Assembly: GCA_963823435.1 (NCBI GenBank)
Contig: CAWGLN010000002.1
Span: forward strand, 363,078 to 427,077
DNA from: CAKZML01 sp963823435
GTDB taxonomy: Bacteria; Pseudomonadota; Gammaproteobacteria; Steroidobacterales; BM003
Direction: 5' to 3'
Length of the DNA: 64,000 nt
The position numbers and the translations under genes are program-made. Below are positions 28,137-37,411 of the stretch, in pieces; position 1 is the stretch's first letter; each line of letters begins with the position of its first letter. The notes under the pieces were generated by a model. The model had not been told where the DNA came from and searched no databases. It worked only from the letters and a program-made list of their open reading frames with translations.

Positions 28137-28180
28137 CGCGCAGCCCCTTGATTCACCCTGGCCACGCCGGATGCGAGGTG

Positions 28181-29473
28181 TTAGCTGTACAGGACCCGGT
28201 CGGCCGGAAACCGGCAACTAAAGATACTACCCTCACCAGGCTGGCTTTGAATTTCCAACTCCGCCCCATGCCGCTGCAAAACATGCTTGACGATCGCCAG
28301 GCCGAGCCCGGTACCGCCCTGTTCCCTGCCCCGACCCTTGTCCACCCGGTAAAACCTCTCGGTCAGGCGGGGAATTTCGGCAGCCTCCACGCCCAGGCCG
28401 GTGTCCGTGACACTCAAGCTGGCCCCGTCCGCATCCGCTTCCCAACGCATCACCACTCGACCTCCCGGCGGCGTGTACTTGATTGCGTTCTCAACCAGGT
28501 TGTTGAAGGCCGAGTGCAAGTCAGCCCGCACGCCCAGAAGATGGGCGTCGCTGGCCAATTCAAGTTCCACATCCACGCCCAGCCCCGGCCTGGCCACTGC
28601 CTCTGCACGAAGTATCTCAAGCAGCACCGGCACATCAATCTCCTGCATCTCCAGCGCGCTTTTCTCCAAGGCCTCCAGTCGCGATAGGGTCAGCATGTCA
28701 TCGACAATGTCGGTCATACGCTCGGCCTGGGTGCGCATTTCCCTCAGCGGCACGCCCCACTCCTGATTCAAGGTTTGATCGTCGGCCATGGCGTCCAGGT
28801 AGCCGGTCAACACGGTCAGCGGCGAACGCAACTCGTGCGAGGCGTTGGCCACGAAATCCCTGCGCATGGACTCCACCTGCACCTCCCGGGTAATGTCCTT
28901 GACCACCAGCATCCGCTGCTGGACCCCGTAGGGAACCAGTTCCAGGGAGTAGTGATGACCGGGCTGCGCGGGTGCTGCCAACGACAAGCGTCCCTCTGGT
29001 CGAGCCTGTTCCACAAATTTGACGAATTCCGGTCGCCTGACAAAATGCATGATTTTTTGCCCGCGATCACTGGCTTTCTTCAATCCCAGCATGCGTCCGG
29101 CGGCCTCGTTGAACCAAAGAATGGTGTTTTCGGCGTCCAGCAATACCGTCCCGTCAGGCAGTGCGGCCGAGGATTTGCGAAACTCCTTGATAAGGGTTTT
29201 GTAGCGGCGTTTGCGCTCACGGCTGCGTTGTCTGAGGCGGAGGATATAGGACACCAGCTCACCCCAGATGCCGGTAAGATCCGGAGCGTCATTCGTGGCC
29301 CCGGCCTTGATCCAGCCTTCGAACCGATACAGGTTCCACAAATGCCATAGCAAGTAGCCGCACAGGGCCAGCAACAGGTACAGCGCCACGTCACCCTGCA
29401 GCAACCCTACCGCGGTCGCTACCAGCACCAGCGTAAAAAAACGGACCAGGGTCCTGACGATAGCCTTGTCCAA
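28181..29473 (-). CDS. phoR: PhoR phosphate-sensing histidine kinase
   Basis: 430 residues, the usual length. Two N-terminal helices (LVLVATAVGLLQGDVALYLLLALCGYLLW as a hairpin), a PAS domain (~95-200), the His box VANASHELRSPLTVL, an N box (FNNLVENAIKYTPPGG) and G boxes (DTGLGVEAAEIPRLTERFYRVD, GGTGLGLAIVKHVL). Phosphorylates PhoB under phosphate limitation. Follows phoB by 3 bp. Confidence 0.96.
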   Translation of the reverse strand: MDKAIVRTLVRFFTLVLVATAVGLLQGDVALYLLLALCGYLLWHLWNLYRFEGWIKAGATNDAPDLTGIWGELVSYILRLRQRSRERKRRYKTLIKEFRKSSAALPDGTVLLDAENTILWFNEAAGRMLGLKKASDRGQKIMHFVRRPEFVKFVEQARPEGRLSLAAPAQPGHHYSLELVPYGVQQRMLVVKDITREVQVESMRRDFVANASHELRSPLTVLTGYLDAMADDQTLNQEWGVPLREMRTQAERMTDIVDDMLTLSRLEALEKSALEMQEIDVPVLLEILRAEAVARPGLGVDVELELASDAHLLGVRADLHSAFNNLVENAIKYTPPGGRVVMRWEADADGASLSVTDTGLGVEAAEIPRLTERFYRVDKGRGREQGGTGLGLAIVKHVLQRHGAELEIQSQPGEGSIFSCRFPADRVLYS

Positions 29474-29476
29474 AAC

Positions 29477-30172
29477 CTACTCTCCGGGAGGGCAGAAGCG
29501 GTAGCCCGCGCTTCTCACGGTTTGCACGTAACTGTCGAGGCCATGCGCTTGCAGGGCCTTGCGCAAGCGGCGTATGTGTACATCCACGGTACGCTCCTCC
29601 ACGTACACGTTGGCGCCCCAGACTCGATCCAGCAGCTGGCTGCGACTGTATACGCGATTGGGATGGGTCATGAAAAAACTCAACATCTTGTACTCGGTGG
29701 GCCCAAGACGAATCTCGCTCTCTCCCGCCAGCACCCTGTGCCCCGCGGTGTCCAGTTGCAGCCCCTTGACCTGCAGCGACAGGGACTCGTCCAACGGTGA
29801 ACTTCGACGTAGCACGGCATCGATACGGGCCTTCAGCTCCCGCGGCGAGAACGGCTTGGTCAGGTAATCATCGGCACCGCTTTCCAGCCCCGTCACCTTG
29901 TCCAACTCTTCGGCCCGGGCAGTAAGCATGATCACGGGAATCTCGCGGGTCAGCTCGTCCCTCTTCAAACGACGTGTCAGTTCCAGGCCGCTTATGTCCG
30001 GCAACATCCAGTCCATCAGGATCAGGTCAGGGCGTTCGTTCACGATGCTGGCCTGGGCCTGCACACCATTGCCGGCCTCGCTGACCGAAAAACCTGCCCG
30101 TTTCAGCCCGAAGGCAATCACTTCGCGTATGGGTTGTTCGTCCTCAACAACCAGAATTCGACGTGTACTCAT
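29477..30172 (-). CDS. phoB: PhoB response regulator
   Basis: 232 residues from ATG 30172 (MSTRRILVVEDEQPIREVI); in-frame starts up to 30196 exist. Receiver domain with the phosphorylated Asp in LILMDWMLPDISG, conserved Thr and Lys (MLTARAEE, DDYLTKPFSPRELKARI), then an OmpR-type winged helix with recognition helix in YSRSQLLDRVWGANVYVEERTVDVHIRRLRKAL. Binds Pho boxes such as the one at 28119. Confidence 0.97.
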   Translation of the reverse strand: MSTRRILVVEDEQPIREVIAFGLKRAGFSVSEAGNGVQAQASIVNERPDLILMDWMLPDISGLELTRRLKRDELTREIPVIMLTARAEELDKVTGLESGADDYLTKPFSPRELKARIDAVLRRSSPLDESLSLQVKGLQLDTAGHRVLAGESEIRLGPTEYKMLSFFMTHPNRVYSRSQLLDRVWGANVYVEERTVDVHIRRLRKALQAHGLDSYVQTVRSAGYRFCPPGE

Positions 30173-30233
30173 GCGCTGGTCCATGCCTGCTGACAATGGA
30201 TATTAACAAGCAATCCATTAAAACAGCACAAGG

Positions 30234-30989
30234 TTACAGATTTGTGGGCAGCGAAGATTGCAGAAGCTCGCGCTGGCCGAAGATCAGTGGGTTAGAGACT
30301 CCTTTCGGCTTATGCGCCACCTGATCACGCAGATAGACCGGCAAAGCCATCTGGGCCGGCAAGCCTTCCCCACGATCCAGGGCGAGTTTTCCCAGGCGAG
30401 CGATGTCCCCTGCCCTTGGGAATTGTATCCCGGATTCGACCAGCATCCCTGCCCTTACGGACTGCTGGCCTCCTGGCGTAGTCCAGCCTGAACCAACCAC
30501 CCGCTGGAAATCGCCGGCACGCCCGATCAACTCCCCGGCATCCACCAGGGCCTCTGGCCACATCTCAAGCGGATTCGTCTCGTCGCCTTGCGGGTCTATC
30601 CGGAACGCCCCCACAAAGAATTCCTGCAAGCGGGCGTCCTGGCAGACCATCAGCTCGGTCCAACCCAGGCCCTGCCATGCCTGCAGCGCGAGTGCAGCAA
30701 GATTCGAGACCGGCAATACGGGCAGGCCCGCACCCAGCGCCAGGCCCTGGGTCAGACCGGCCGCGATACGCAGCCCGGTAAACGAGCCGGGGCCGCGGCC
30801 GAAAGCTATGCCATCCAGCTGGCCCACCTCCAGCCCGGCCTCGGCCATCAATTCATCGACCATGGGCAATAGCAAGGTAGTGTGCTCCCTTGGCGCCAGC
30901 TTGAAACGCTCCAACACCTCACCATCCACAAGCAGGGCGGCCGAGCAGGCCTCGGTGGCCGTGTCCAGGGCAAGTATCCGTGTGCTCAT
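30234..30989 (-). CDS. tsaB: TsaB, t6A tRNA-modification factor
   Basis: 251 residues, slightly longer than E. coli TsaB (231). Partner of TsaD in making threonylcarbamoyl-adenosine in ANN-decoding tRNAs. ASKHA-type motifs: ILALDTATEACSAALL at the N-terminus and GIAFGRGPGSFTGLRIAAGLTQGLAL. Its ATG overlaps the stop of the helicase gene upstream (ATGA), the common tsaB-yoaA type pairing. Confidence 0.94.
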   Translation of the reverse strand: MSTRILALDTATEACSAALLVDGEVLERFKLAPREHTTLLLPMVDELMAEAGLEVGQLDGIAFGRGPGSFTGLRIAAGLTQGLALGAGLPVLPVSNLAALALQAWQGLGWTELMVCQDARLQEFFVGAFRIDPQGDETNPLEMWPEALVDAGELIGRAGDFQRVVGSGWTTPGGQQSVRAGMLVESGIQFPRAGDIARLGKLALDRGEGLPAQMALPVYLRDQVAHKPKGVSNPLIFGQRELLQSSLPTNL

Positions 30990-32917
30990 GCGGTCACCCT
31001 CAAGGCATCGTGACTGGCAAGAAATTCTACAACCTTATCCAGTTCGCTGGTGCGTGGCATTTCCGGGAGACTGGACAAAAATACTTTACCGTAACTCGAG
31101 CCAGTGATCCGGGGATCGCAGATCATGACCACCCCGGTATCCTCAACATCACGTATCAATCTGCCCACTCCCTGCTTTAGCGCAATCACCGCCTGCGGCA
31201 ACTGGTGTTCGCGAAAGGCATTTCCGCCCGCATTTTCGATGGCCTGGATACGGGCACGGGTTACCGGATCTCCCGGCGAGGCAAAGGGCAATTTTTCGAT
31301 CATGACCACGCCGAGCGCCTCGCCGCGCACATCCACCCCTTCCCAGAAACTCGCGGTTCCAAACAACACCGCGTTGCCCAGGGCTCTGAATTTCTCCAGC
31401 AATTGATCTCGGGGCAGAGTGCCTTGAACCAGCACTGGAACCTCGGGCAAGGGCGCATTGCGTTGCCACCAGTCCACCGCCTCGCGCAGCGCCCGATGGC
31501 TGGTAAAAAGCAGGAAAGCCCTGCCGCCGCTGGCCCTGAGCAATGGCTCTGCGGTCTCCATTACTTTTCGCGTGTAGTCGTTGCTGCTCGGCGCCGGCAG
31601 ACCGCGGGGCAGGTACAACATCGCCTGGCGGGAGAAATCAAAGGGACTGTCGACCTTCAGGGTGGTGGGCGATTCCAGGCCCACGCGCTTTACGAAATGA
31701 CTGAAGCTGTCACCCACTGCCAGGGTTGCCGAGGTGAAAACCCAGTTGCTCGGGCAACTCTGGATATGCCGTGACAGTGTTTCGGACACGTCAAACGGTG
31801 TCATGCGCAGGATGAAGCCTCGCGCGCTTAACTCCCACCAGCGCAGACCGTCACTGTAATCCGGGGCACTCAGCCGGTTCCAGCGTTCAAGCGCATCCCC
31901 TACCCGCTGGCACAACTGCCTGAGCCCCGGCCCGCTGTCCTCCACCAGCACCACGGCGCTTTGCAGCGCTTCAAGGCTCGCCGCCAGTTCATCCATGGCG
32001 CCGGCAGCCCCTTCTGCCTGTTCCCAATCCAGCCGCCCGGCTTCGCGCCCCAGTGCCAGGCGCAGTTCGCGTACGGCACGCTCTACCCCGGCTATTTCGC
32101 TTTCGGGTACCGAGCGTGTGCCCAGGGACCCCATGGTTTCCAGCATGGCGTCATGAGCAAGGGACAGTAGTTGGCGACTGCTGACAGACTCTCCAAAGAA
32201 CTGGGCCGCCACCTCCGGCAACTGATGGGCCTCATCCACGATTACCGTGTCAGCTCCCGGCAGCAATTCGCCAAACCCTTCTTCTTTCAATGCCTGGTCC
32301 GCAAGCAGCAAGTGGTGATTCACAATCACCACGTCGGCCTCCTGGGCCGCCCGCCTTGCACGCACGACGAAACAGCCATCGTAATCGGGGCAACGACTGC
32401 CCAGGCAATTCTCCGTGGTGGAGGTCACCCGCGGCCACACCGGGGATTGCTCACTCACCTGGTTGAGTTCCGAGACGTCTCCGCTGTGCGTTTGAGCCGA
32501 CCAGCGCTTGATCTGCCCTAGCTCAACAGCATGGGCGGCATTGGCACGGGTGGCTTCGTCAACGGCCAGCTGCAAACGGTATTTACACAGGTAGTTGGCA
32601 CGCCCCTTCAGCAGGGCCACATCCAGGGGGCGCCCTATGGCCTGGCTGATTACCGGTAGATCCCGGTGGAACAATTGATCCTGCAGCGTACGGGTTCCGG
32701 TAGAGACCACAGTTCTTTGCCCCGATAACAGAGCAGGCACAAGGTAACCGAAGGTCTTGCCGGTTCCGGTACCGGCCTCAACCACCAGGTGCTCGCCACT
32801 TTGCATGGCCCGGGCGACGGCCTCGGCCATATCCAGTTGTTGCTGACGTGGCCGGTAACCCTCCACCACCCGCGACAGTGCACCGTTCTGGCTAAAAATA
32901 TCTTCCAGGGTATCCAT
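30986..32917 (-). CDS. DinG/YoaA family ATP-dependent helicase
   Basis: 643 residues. XPD-like superfamily 2 helicase with Walker A EAGTGTGKTFGY, DEAH box VIVDEAHQLPEV, and the C-terminal motif VI region (ALKQGVGRLIRDVEDTGV). Cysteines of the iron-sulfur domain occur in ANYLCKYRLQ and CLGSRCPDYDGCFV. YoaA in E. coli works with the polymerase III chi subunit in damage tolerance; the position next to tsaB supports YoaA over DinG. Confidence 0.93.
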   Translation of the reverse strand: MDTLEDIFSQNGALSRVVEGYRPRQQQLDMAEAVARAMQSGEHLVVEAGTGTGKTFGYLVPALLSGQRTVVSTGTRTLQDQLFHRDLPVISQAIGRPLDVALLKGRANYLCKYRLQLAVDEATRANAAHAVELGQIKRWSAQTHSGDVSELNQVSEQSPVWPRVTSTTENCLGSRCPDYDGCFVVRARRAAQEADVVIVNHHLLLADQALKEEGFGELLPGADTVIVDEAHQLPEVAAQFFGESVSSRQLLSLAHDAMLETMGSLGTRSVPESEIAGVERAVRELRLALGREAGRLDWEQAEGAAGAMDELAASLEALQSAVVLVEDSGPGLRQLCQRVGDALERWNRLSAPDYSDGLRWWELSARGFILRMTPFDVSETLSRHIQSCPSNWVFTSATLAVGDSFSHFVKRVGLESPTTLKVDSPFDFSRQAMLYLPRGLPAPSSNDYTRKVMETAEPLLRASGGRAFLLFTSHRALREAVDWWQRNAPLPEVPVLVQGTLPRDQLLEKFRALGNAVLFGTASFWEGVDVRGEALGVVMIEKLPFASPGDPVTRARIQAIENAGGNAFREHQLPQAVIALKQGVGRLIRDVEDTGVVMICDPRITGSSYGKVFLSSLPEMPRTSELDKVVEFLASHDALRVTA

Positions 32918-32989
32918 GTGTGTCCTGAGAAATGGGCTGCCGCATTATGACCGCGTGGCAGGCAATCCGCGACCCCACTATTTCAGCTC

Positions 32990-33601
32990 TCAGGGCTTAT
33001 TCTCCCCGGGGACGCTGTCAGGGACCGGTCTGGTGGGAGAGGATAACGACGCCTCCTCTGGCCGGACCGGCGCGTACTGCGCCAGCTTGACCGCGCGGTA
33101 GCGAACGTAGCCCCGCACCCCTGGCCGCAATGCACTGCCGAACACGAAGCGCAGGTGAGTCGCCCTGGGGTCCAAAGACCGGGCCTGAGACTGATCCAGA
33201 GACTGTTGCTGCCTGGGACTCTTTCGGTCCGCCTCAAAACTCAGCCCGCCGTCGAAGGACACCAGGGTTTGACTGCCGGGGCCTGCGGCCGTACCGGCCT
33301 GGTATTCCAGGATTCCCGGTATGGCCAGGGTCAGGACATGGGATTCCTCAATCGATCCGCTGGGAACCTGGAACACGAAGCTGACCATCAACAAGGTGCC
33401 GGGGTCGACCTGGCCGAAATCCCCCAGCGCCCCGGGTACCCAGCCACCCCCCTCGATCTTGCGCAATGATTCCAGCGCAGGTGGCCCTTGAATTGACAAT
33501 TCCCCGGCACTGACAAGACCGGGGGTGGCCATCCCCAGCATCAGCAAGCCGGCGGCCAGGCCGAATTTCCGATGAAATAATGATAGGTTTTTATTAGTCA
33601 A
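32990..33601 (-). CDS. Secreted hypothetical protein, DUF11-like pattern
   Basis: 203 residues, function not recognised. A signal peptide (RKFGLAAGLLMLGMATPGLVSAGE) is followed by one beta-rich domain: PGTLLMVSFVFQVPSG, LTLAIPGILEYQAGTAAGPGSQTLVSFDGG, then ATHLRFVFGSALRPGVRGYVRYRAVK. That order (gap-filled strands, 'RFVF', 'PG..G.V.YR') resembles DUF11-like repeats in surface or periplasmic proteins. A Pro/Ser-rich C-terminus has no anchor. Probably periplasmic or secreted. Confidence 0.6.
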   Translation of the reverse strand: MTNKNLSLFHRKFGLAAGLLMLGMATPGLVSAGELSIQGPPALESLRKIEGGGWVPGALGDFGQVDPGTLLMVSFVFQVPSGSIEESHVLTLAIPGILEYQAGTAAGPGSQTLVSFDGGLSFEADRKSPRQQQSLDQSQARSLDPRATHLRFVFGSALRPGVRGYVRYRAVKLAQYAPVRPEEASLSSPTRPVPDSVPGENKP

Positions 33602-33725
33602 TTTACTTTTAATAACAATTGATTATGTAAATAACTTAATGTTGATAAGTGTTGTTGGCCACAACCCAAAACAGGCGACCCGGTCCAATAACAAGCCCAT
33701 TCTAAATCTTTTCGGATTGCCACAG

Positions 33726-33754
33726 TTGACAGTGTTGGAATCTGGTCGTATGCT
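33726..33754 (+). promoter_or_regulatory. Strong sigma-70 type promoter
   Basis: TTGACA (33726-33731), 17-bp spacer, TATGCT (33749-33754). It sits about 45-75 bp before the phasin-like gene, so expression is likely high and constitutive. Confidence 0.7.
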
Positions 33755-33796
33755 GCAACGCAACATCGTTATTGCAGTGCAACAAACGCACGTTTC

Positions 33797-34369
33797 ATGG
33801 AGAACAAAATGGATACTCAGATTCAGAACTTTGTAGACAACGTAGTCGTGCGTGCCCGGAATATCACTGGTGGCACCGTCACGGATATCCGTAGTGTGAC
33901 CCGGGATGCAGCTGGCAAGGTCAAGAGCGCCAAGGGCACCGTGCATGAAGTTGGCAAACGCGGTCTGAAGCTCAACGAAATGGCTTTCCATTACCTGGAC
34001 AAGCTCATCAAATTGCAGCTCAAGTTCGTGGAAGCCTCCTTTGATGAAGGCGCCAAGCGCCTGACCACGGCAGCCAATGCCCCGTCCTTCGGCAAGCTGG
34101 TCGAAGACCAGGTCAACCTGCTGACTGTCACCCGGGAGCGCATCGTAGGGACCGCCAAGGAGACCCTGGGTCTGGTCAAGGAAACCCGCATGGGCGTGGT
34201 CTCCCTGTTCAAGCCGGCTGCCAAGCCCAAAGCCAAGAAGAAGGCTGCGGTGCGTAAGACAGCCAAGAAGAAAGTCACCAAGAAGGCCGTGCGTAAGGCT
34301 CCTGTGAAGAAAGCCGTGCGCAAGACCACTGCCAAGAAGACGACGCCCATCGCCGCCAAGGCAGCCTGA
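33797..34369 (+). CDS. Phasin-like helical protein with histone-H1-like tail
   Basis: 190 residues; ATG 33809 (MDTQIQNFVDNVV) is an alternative to MENKMDTQ. Residues 1-~140 are amphipathic helices resembling phasins (HYLDKLIKLQLKFVEASFDEGAKRL, LVEDQVNLLTVTRERIVGTAKE), proteins that coat polyhydroxyalkanoate granules. The last ~45 residues are Lys/Ala/Arg-rich (KPKAKKKAAVRKTAKKK, KKAVRKAPVKKAVRKT), like AlgP or PhaF tails that bind DNA. A PhaF-like role, tying granules or another surface to the nucleoid, is inferred. No PHA synthase in the window. Good promoter before, strong terminator after. Confidence 0.75.
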   Translation: MENKMDTQIQNFVDNVVVRARNITGGTVTDIRSVTRDAAGKVKSAKGTVHEVGKRGLKLNEMAFHYLDKLIKLQLKFVEASFDEGAKRLTTAANAPSFGKLVEDQVNLLTVTRERIVGTAKETLGLVKETRMGVVSLFKPAAKPKAKKKAAVRKTAKKKVTKKAVRKAPVKKAVRKTTAKKTTPIAAKAA

Positions 34370-34404
34370 ATTTAGACGACAGTTTGACTCCCTCCTTAGT
34401 CTTT

Positions 34405-34430
34405 GGCCCCGCTTGCGGGGCCTTTTTTTT
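34405..34430 (+). terminator. Intrinsic terminator after the phasin-like gene
   Basis: GGCCCCGCTTGCGGGGCC, a perfect hairpin, then eight T. A textbook rho-independent terminator 36 bp past the stop. Confidence 0.95.
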
Positions 34431-34554
34431 GCGCCTGGGACATAAACCCCGCTCACAACTGGGAAAACCCGCCCCTCTACCGGTATAATTTTGCGTTTCA
34501 GCCCGCGGTACTTCGCGGGACTTTCTATTGGTTACAGAACAGGTAACAGACCCT

Positions 34555-36300
34555 ATGACGAGCAATCCCCAGTTGAAGCAGTGGGTAGAGTCCGTGGCGG
34601 CGCACACCCTTCCCGACCAGATAATCTGGTGTACCGGCAGTGAAGAGGAATACGGGGCGCTGTTAGAAGAAATGGTGTCAACGGGGGATTTGAAGACCCT
34701 GAATTCCGAGACCTTCCCTAATTGCTACCTGCATCGCTCCAATCCGTCGGACGTGGCCCGGGTCGAGCACCTGACTTTTGTTTGCACCGAAAACAGGGAC
34801 GATGCCGGACCGAATAACCATTGGATGGAACCGACCGCGGGCCATGAAAAAATCGATGCCCTGTTCGCCGGCTGTATGCGAGGCCGCACCCTGTACGTGG
34901 TTCCCTATTGCATGGGCCCCATCGAATCCCCACACGCCCGTTGCGGTGTAGAAATTACTGACAGCCCCTATGTGGTTGCCAACATGAAGCTGATGACCCG
35001 CATGGGCAATGCCGCGCTGAAGCGTATCGAAAACGGCGACAGCTTTGTGCGGGGTCTGCACTCCCTCGGCGACCTGGATCCCGAGCGCAGGCTGATCATG
35101 CACTTCCCCGAAGAGCTCAGCATAAAGAGCATAGGCTCGGGATACGGCGGAAACGCCTTGCTGGGCAAGAAGTGCCACGCCCTGCGCATCGGGTCCTACC
35201 AGGCGCGCCAGGAAGGCTGGCTGGCCGAACACATGCTGATCGTCGGCGTCGAATCCCCCGAGGGCGAAAAACACTACCTTGCCTGTGCCTTCCCCTCCGC
35301 CTGCGGCAAGACCAACCTGGCCATGCTGATTCCGCCGCAGAAATACGCCGGCTGGAAGATCAGCACAGTGGGTGATGACATTGCCTGGATGTACGTGGGC
35401 GAGGACGGACGCCTGTGGGCCATCAACCCGGAGGCCGGGTATTTTGGCGTGGTCCCGGGAACCAACCCCACCACCAACCGAAATGCCTACGAAATGATCA
35501 CCCACGACACCATTTTCACCAATGTGGCCATCGACGAACACAACCAGCCCTGGTGGGAAGGAATGGACACGGGTGAACCCGCCTACGACTGGCGCGGCCA
35601 GCCCTACAACGTGGAAAACGGACCTGCGGCTCACCCCAATGCACGTTTCACGGTAGCCGCGCAGCAGAATCCGAGCTACGCGGAACAGGCGGAGCATCCC
35701 GAAGGGGTGCCTATTTCAGCCATCGTATTTGGTGGTCGTCGCGCCAGCCTGGCTCCCCTCGTATACCAGGCCAAGAGCTGGGAGCACGGCGTATTGATCG
35801 GCTCCAGCGTCGCATCCGAGACCACCGCGGCGGCCACGGGCAAAACCGGTCTTGTGCGCCGCGACCCTATGGCCATGAAACCTTTCTGCGGTTACAACTT
35901 CGCGGATTACTTTGCCCACTGGCTGAGTTTTGAAAAGCGCACCGACAAATTACCCGAAATTTTCCACGTGAACTGGTTTCGCCGAGACGAAAACGGCAAA
36001 TTCCTGTGGCCCGGATTCGGGGACAACATGCGGGTTCTGCGTTGGATCATCGATCGCTGCGCCGACCGGGTCGGCGCCAACGAGACCCCCATCGGTTTCC
36101 TGCCGAATCCGGAAGACATCGACACAGCAGGCCTGGATCTCCCCGAGGGCACCCTGGACAGGTTGCTGAAGGTCAATCACGTGCAGTGGCGGATTGAGTT
36201 CGATGAGATTGCCGGGGACCTCAAGACCTACGGGGACCGCTTGCCCAGGCGGCTGCTTGAGCTGCGCACGGAAATCGAGAGTCAGCTGACCGACCACTAG
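34555..36300 (+). CDS. pckG: GTP-dependent phosphoenolpyruvate carboxykinase
   Basis: Converts oxaloacetate and GTP to PEP and CO2, the gluconeogenic entry. 581 residues from ATG 34555 (MTSNPQLKQWVES); a TTG nine codons earlier is less likely. GTP-class motifs: YCMGPIESPHARCGVEITDSPYV, kinase P-loop FPSACGKTNLAML, metal-binding VGDDIAWMYV, and NWFRRDENGKFLWPGFGDNMRV. The presence of the GTP enzyme rather than the ATP enzyme (pckA) is less common in gammaproteobacteria. Confidence 0.96.
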   Translation: MTSNPQLKQWVESVAAHTLPDQIIWCTGSEEEYGALLEEMVSTGDLKTLNSETFPNCYLHRSNPSDVARVEHLTFVCTENRDDAGPNNHWMEPTAGHEKIDALFAGCMRGRTLYVVPYCMGPIESPHARCGVEITDSPYVVANMKLMTRMGNAALKRIENGDSFVRGLHSLGDLDPERRLIMHFPEELSIKSIGSGYGGNALLGKKCHALRIGSYQARQEGWLAEHMLIVGVESPEGEKHYLACAFPSACGKTNLAMLIPPQKYAGWKISTVGDDIAWMYVGEDGRLWAINPEAGYFGVVPGTNPTTNRNAYEMITHDTIFTNVAIDEHNQPWWEGMDTGEPAYDWRGQPYNVENGPAAHPNARFTVAAQQNPSYAEQAEHPEGVPISAIVFGGRRASLAPLVYQAKSWEHGVLIGSSVASETTAAATGKTGLVRRDPMAMKPFCGYNFADYFAHWLSFEKRTDKLPEIFHVNWFRRDENGKFLWPGFGDNMRVLRWIIDRCADRVGANETPIGFLPNPEDIDTAGLDLPEGTLDRLLKVNHVQWRIEFDEIAGDLKTYGDRLPRRLLELRTEIESQLTDH

Positions 36301-36325
36301 GAAGCTTGTTCGTCAGGCGCGAGCT

Positions 36326-36345
36326 GCCTGCCGGTTCAGGCAGGC
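36326..36345. terminator. Hairpin between convergent pckG and cyclase genes
   Basis: GCCTGCC-ggttca-GGCAGGC, a 7-bp perfect stem covering the cyclase stop codon. Without a T-run on either side it is at best a weak bidirectional terminator or a message-end stabiliser. Confidence 0.45.
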
Positions 36346-37259
36346 TGATCTGCCTGTTTCTCCAGACGGAACCTGATTCTTTCGTCCTTGGCCACGGCAG
36401 CCTTCTTGCCCAGGCTGATGCTGCCCGAGCCATGTAACTGGAACGAATCCCGTCTGACGAAGGCTTCCTCGTCCTCGCCGATGATATCGACGAAAGTACC
36501 GTTGGTGCTTTGATCGATCAGCACAAAGTGACTTTTGCGCAATTCAACACGTGCGTGCTGACGGGAAATCAGGTTGCCCTTGATCACCAGGCCGTTGCTC
36601 TCGGCCCTTCCGACAGTCAAACCTGTATTGGTTTCATCCAGGACGATTTCCTGACCGCCTTGCTCCAGAATCAGGCGACCGGGTCCGCTGCCCTCGACGA
36701 CTGTCAGCGTGAGGCTGGGCAGCATGCTGGTGACATCATCGGCCTGCCACAGCACCTCGTACAAGGCCATCTCAGTGGTCTGGCCCCTGATGTGTTCCAC
36801 ATCAATCTGGCGCACGGCGGAACGCCATTCCGGTGACAAGCGGTTGACCGTGCTTGCCGTGGTCAGGATCTGTCCACCTTTTGCCTGGCTGGTCATGCGG
36901 TTGGCCGTATGCACGGCAGAACCAAAAATATCTCTGTTTTCCAGCACCACCGGGCCGTAATGACAACCGATGCGAATCGCCACAGGCGCGCCACCGACGG
37001 TGAGTTCCGGTGATTCGGCCACCTTGTGTTGCATGAGTGCGCCCGCGTTCAGGGCGTCATCCGGCGAAGGGAACGTGGCCATCACCTCGTCACCCATGGT
37101 CTTGATCACCGTGCCATTATTCTTCTCGGTGGCCTGGCGCATGACCTCTATGCACAAACTCACGGTCTCGCGTGCCCGTTCATCCCCCAGGGACTCATAC
37201 AGCCGTGTGCTGCCCACCACGTCGGCGAAAAGAATAGCCAGCTCGATTTCCTTAACCAT
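36336..37259 (-). CDS. Class III adenylate/guanylate cyclase with C-terminal FHA domain
   Basis: 307 residues. Catalytic domain ~1-175: first metal Asp in LAILFADVVGSTRLYE, second in GTVIKTMGDEVMATF, and RIGCHYGPVV. FHA domain ~195-300: LTVGRAESNGLVIKGNLISRQHARVEL with the RxxxS...SRxH phosphothreonine-binding pattern and DQSTNGTFV. No membrane helix or PAS, so a soluble cyclase tethered to a phosphoprotein. Converges with pckG; repeat array D lies upstream. Product (cAMP or cGMP) not decided by sequence. Confidence 0.9.
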   Translation of the reverse strand: MVKEIELAILFADVVGSTRLYESLGDERARETVSLCIEVMRQATEKNNGTVIKTMGDEVMATFPSPDDALNAGALMQHKVAESPELTVGGAPVAIRIGCHYGPVVLENRDIFGSAVHTANRMTSQAKGGQILTTASTVNRLSPEWRSAVRQIDVEHIRGQTTEMALYEVLWQADDVTSMLPSLTLTVVEGSGPGRLILEQGGQEIVLDETNTGLTVGRAESNGLVIKGNLISRQHARVELRKSHFVLIDQSTNGTFVDIIGEDEEAFVRRDSFQLHGSGSISLGKKAAVAKDERIRFRLEKQADQPA

Positions 37260-37411
37260 TGCGCCCTTTAGCGTTGCGCCGATACCCTGCGGATCGACTG
37301 GAGGTTACGCTCCGGAACATTATAGAGCCCCTAGAGCATTCAGCAACATAGGAGCGATGCCTGGCAGTCTTTCCACATCCCCGGCAAGCCTGGCCTGGCC
37401 CGGCGACCCCA

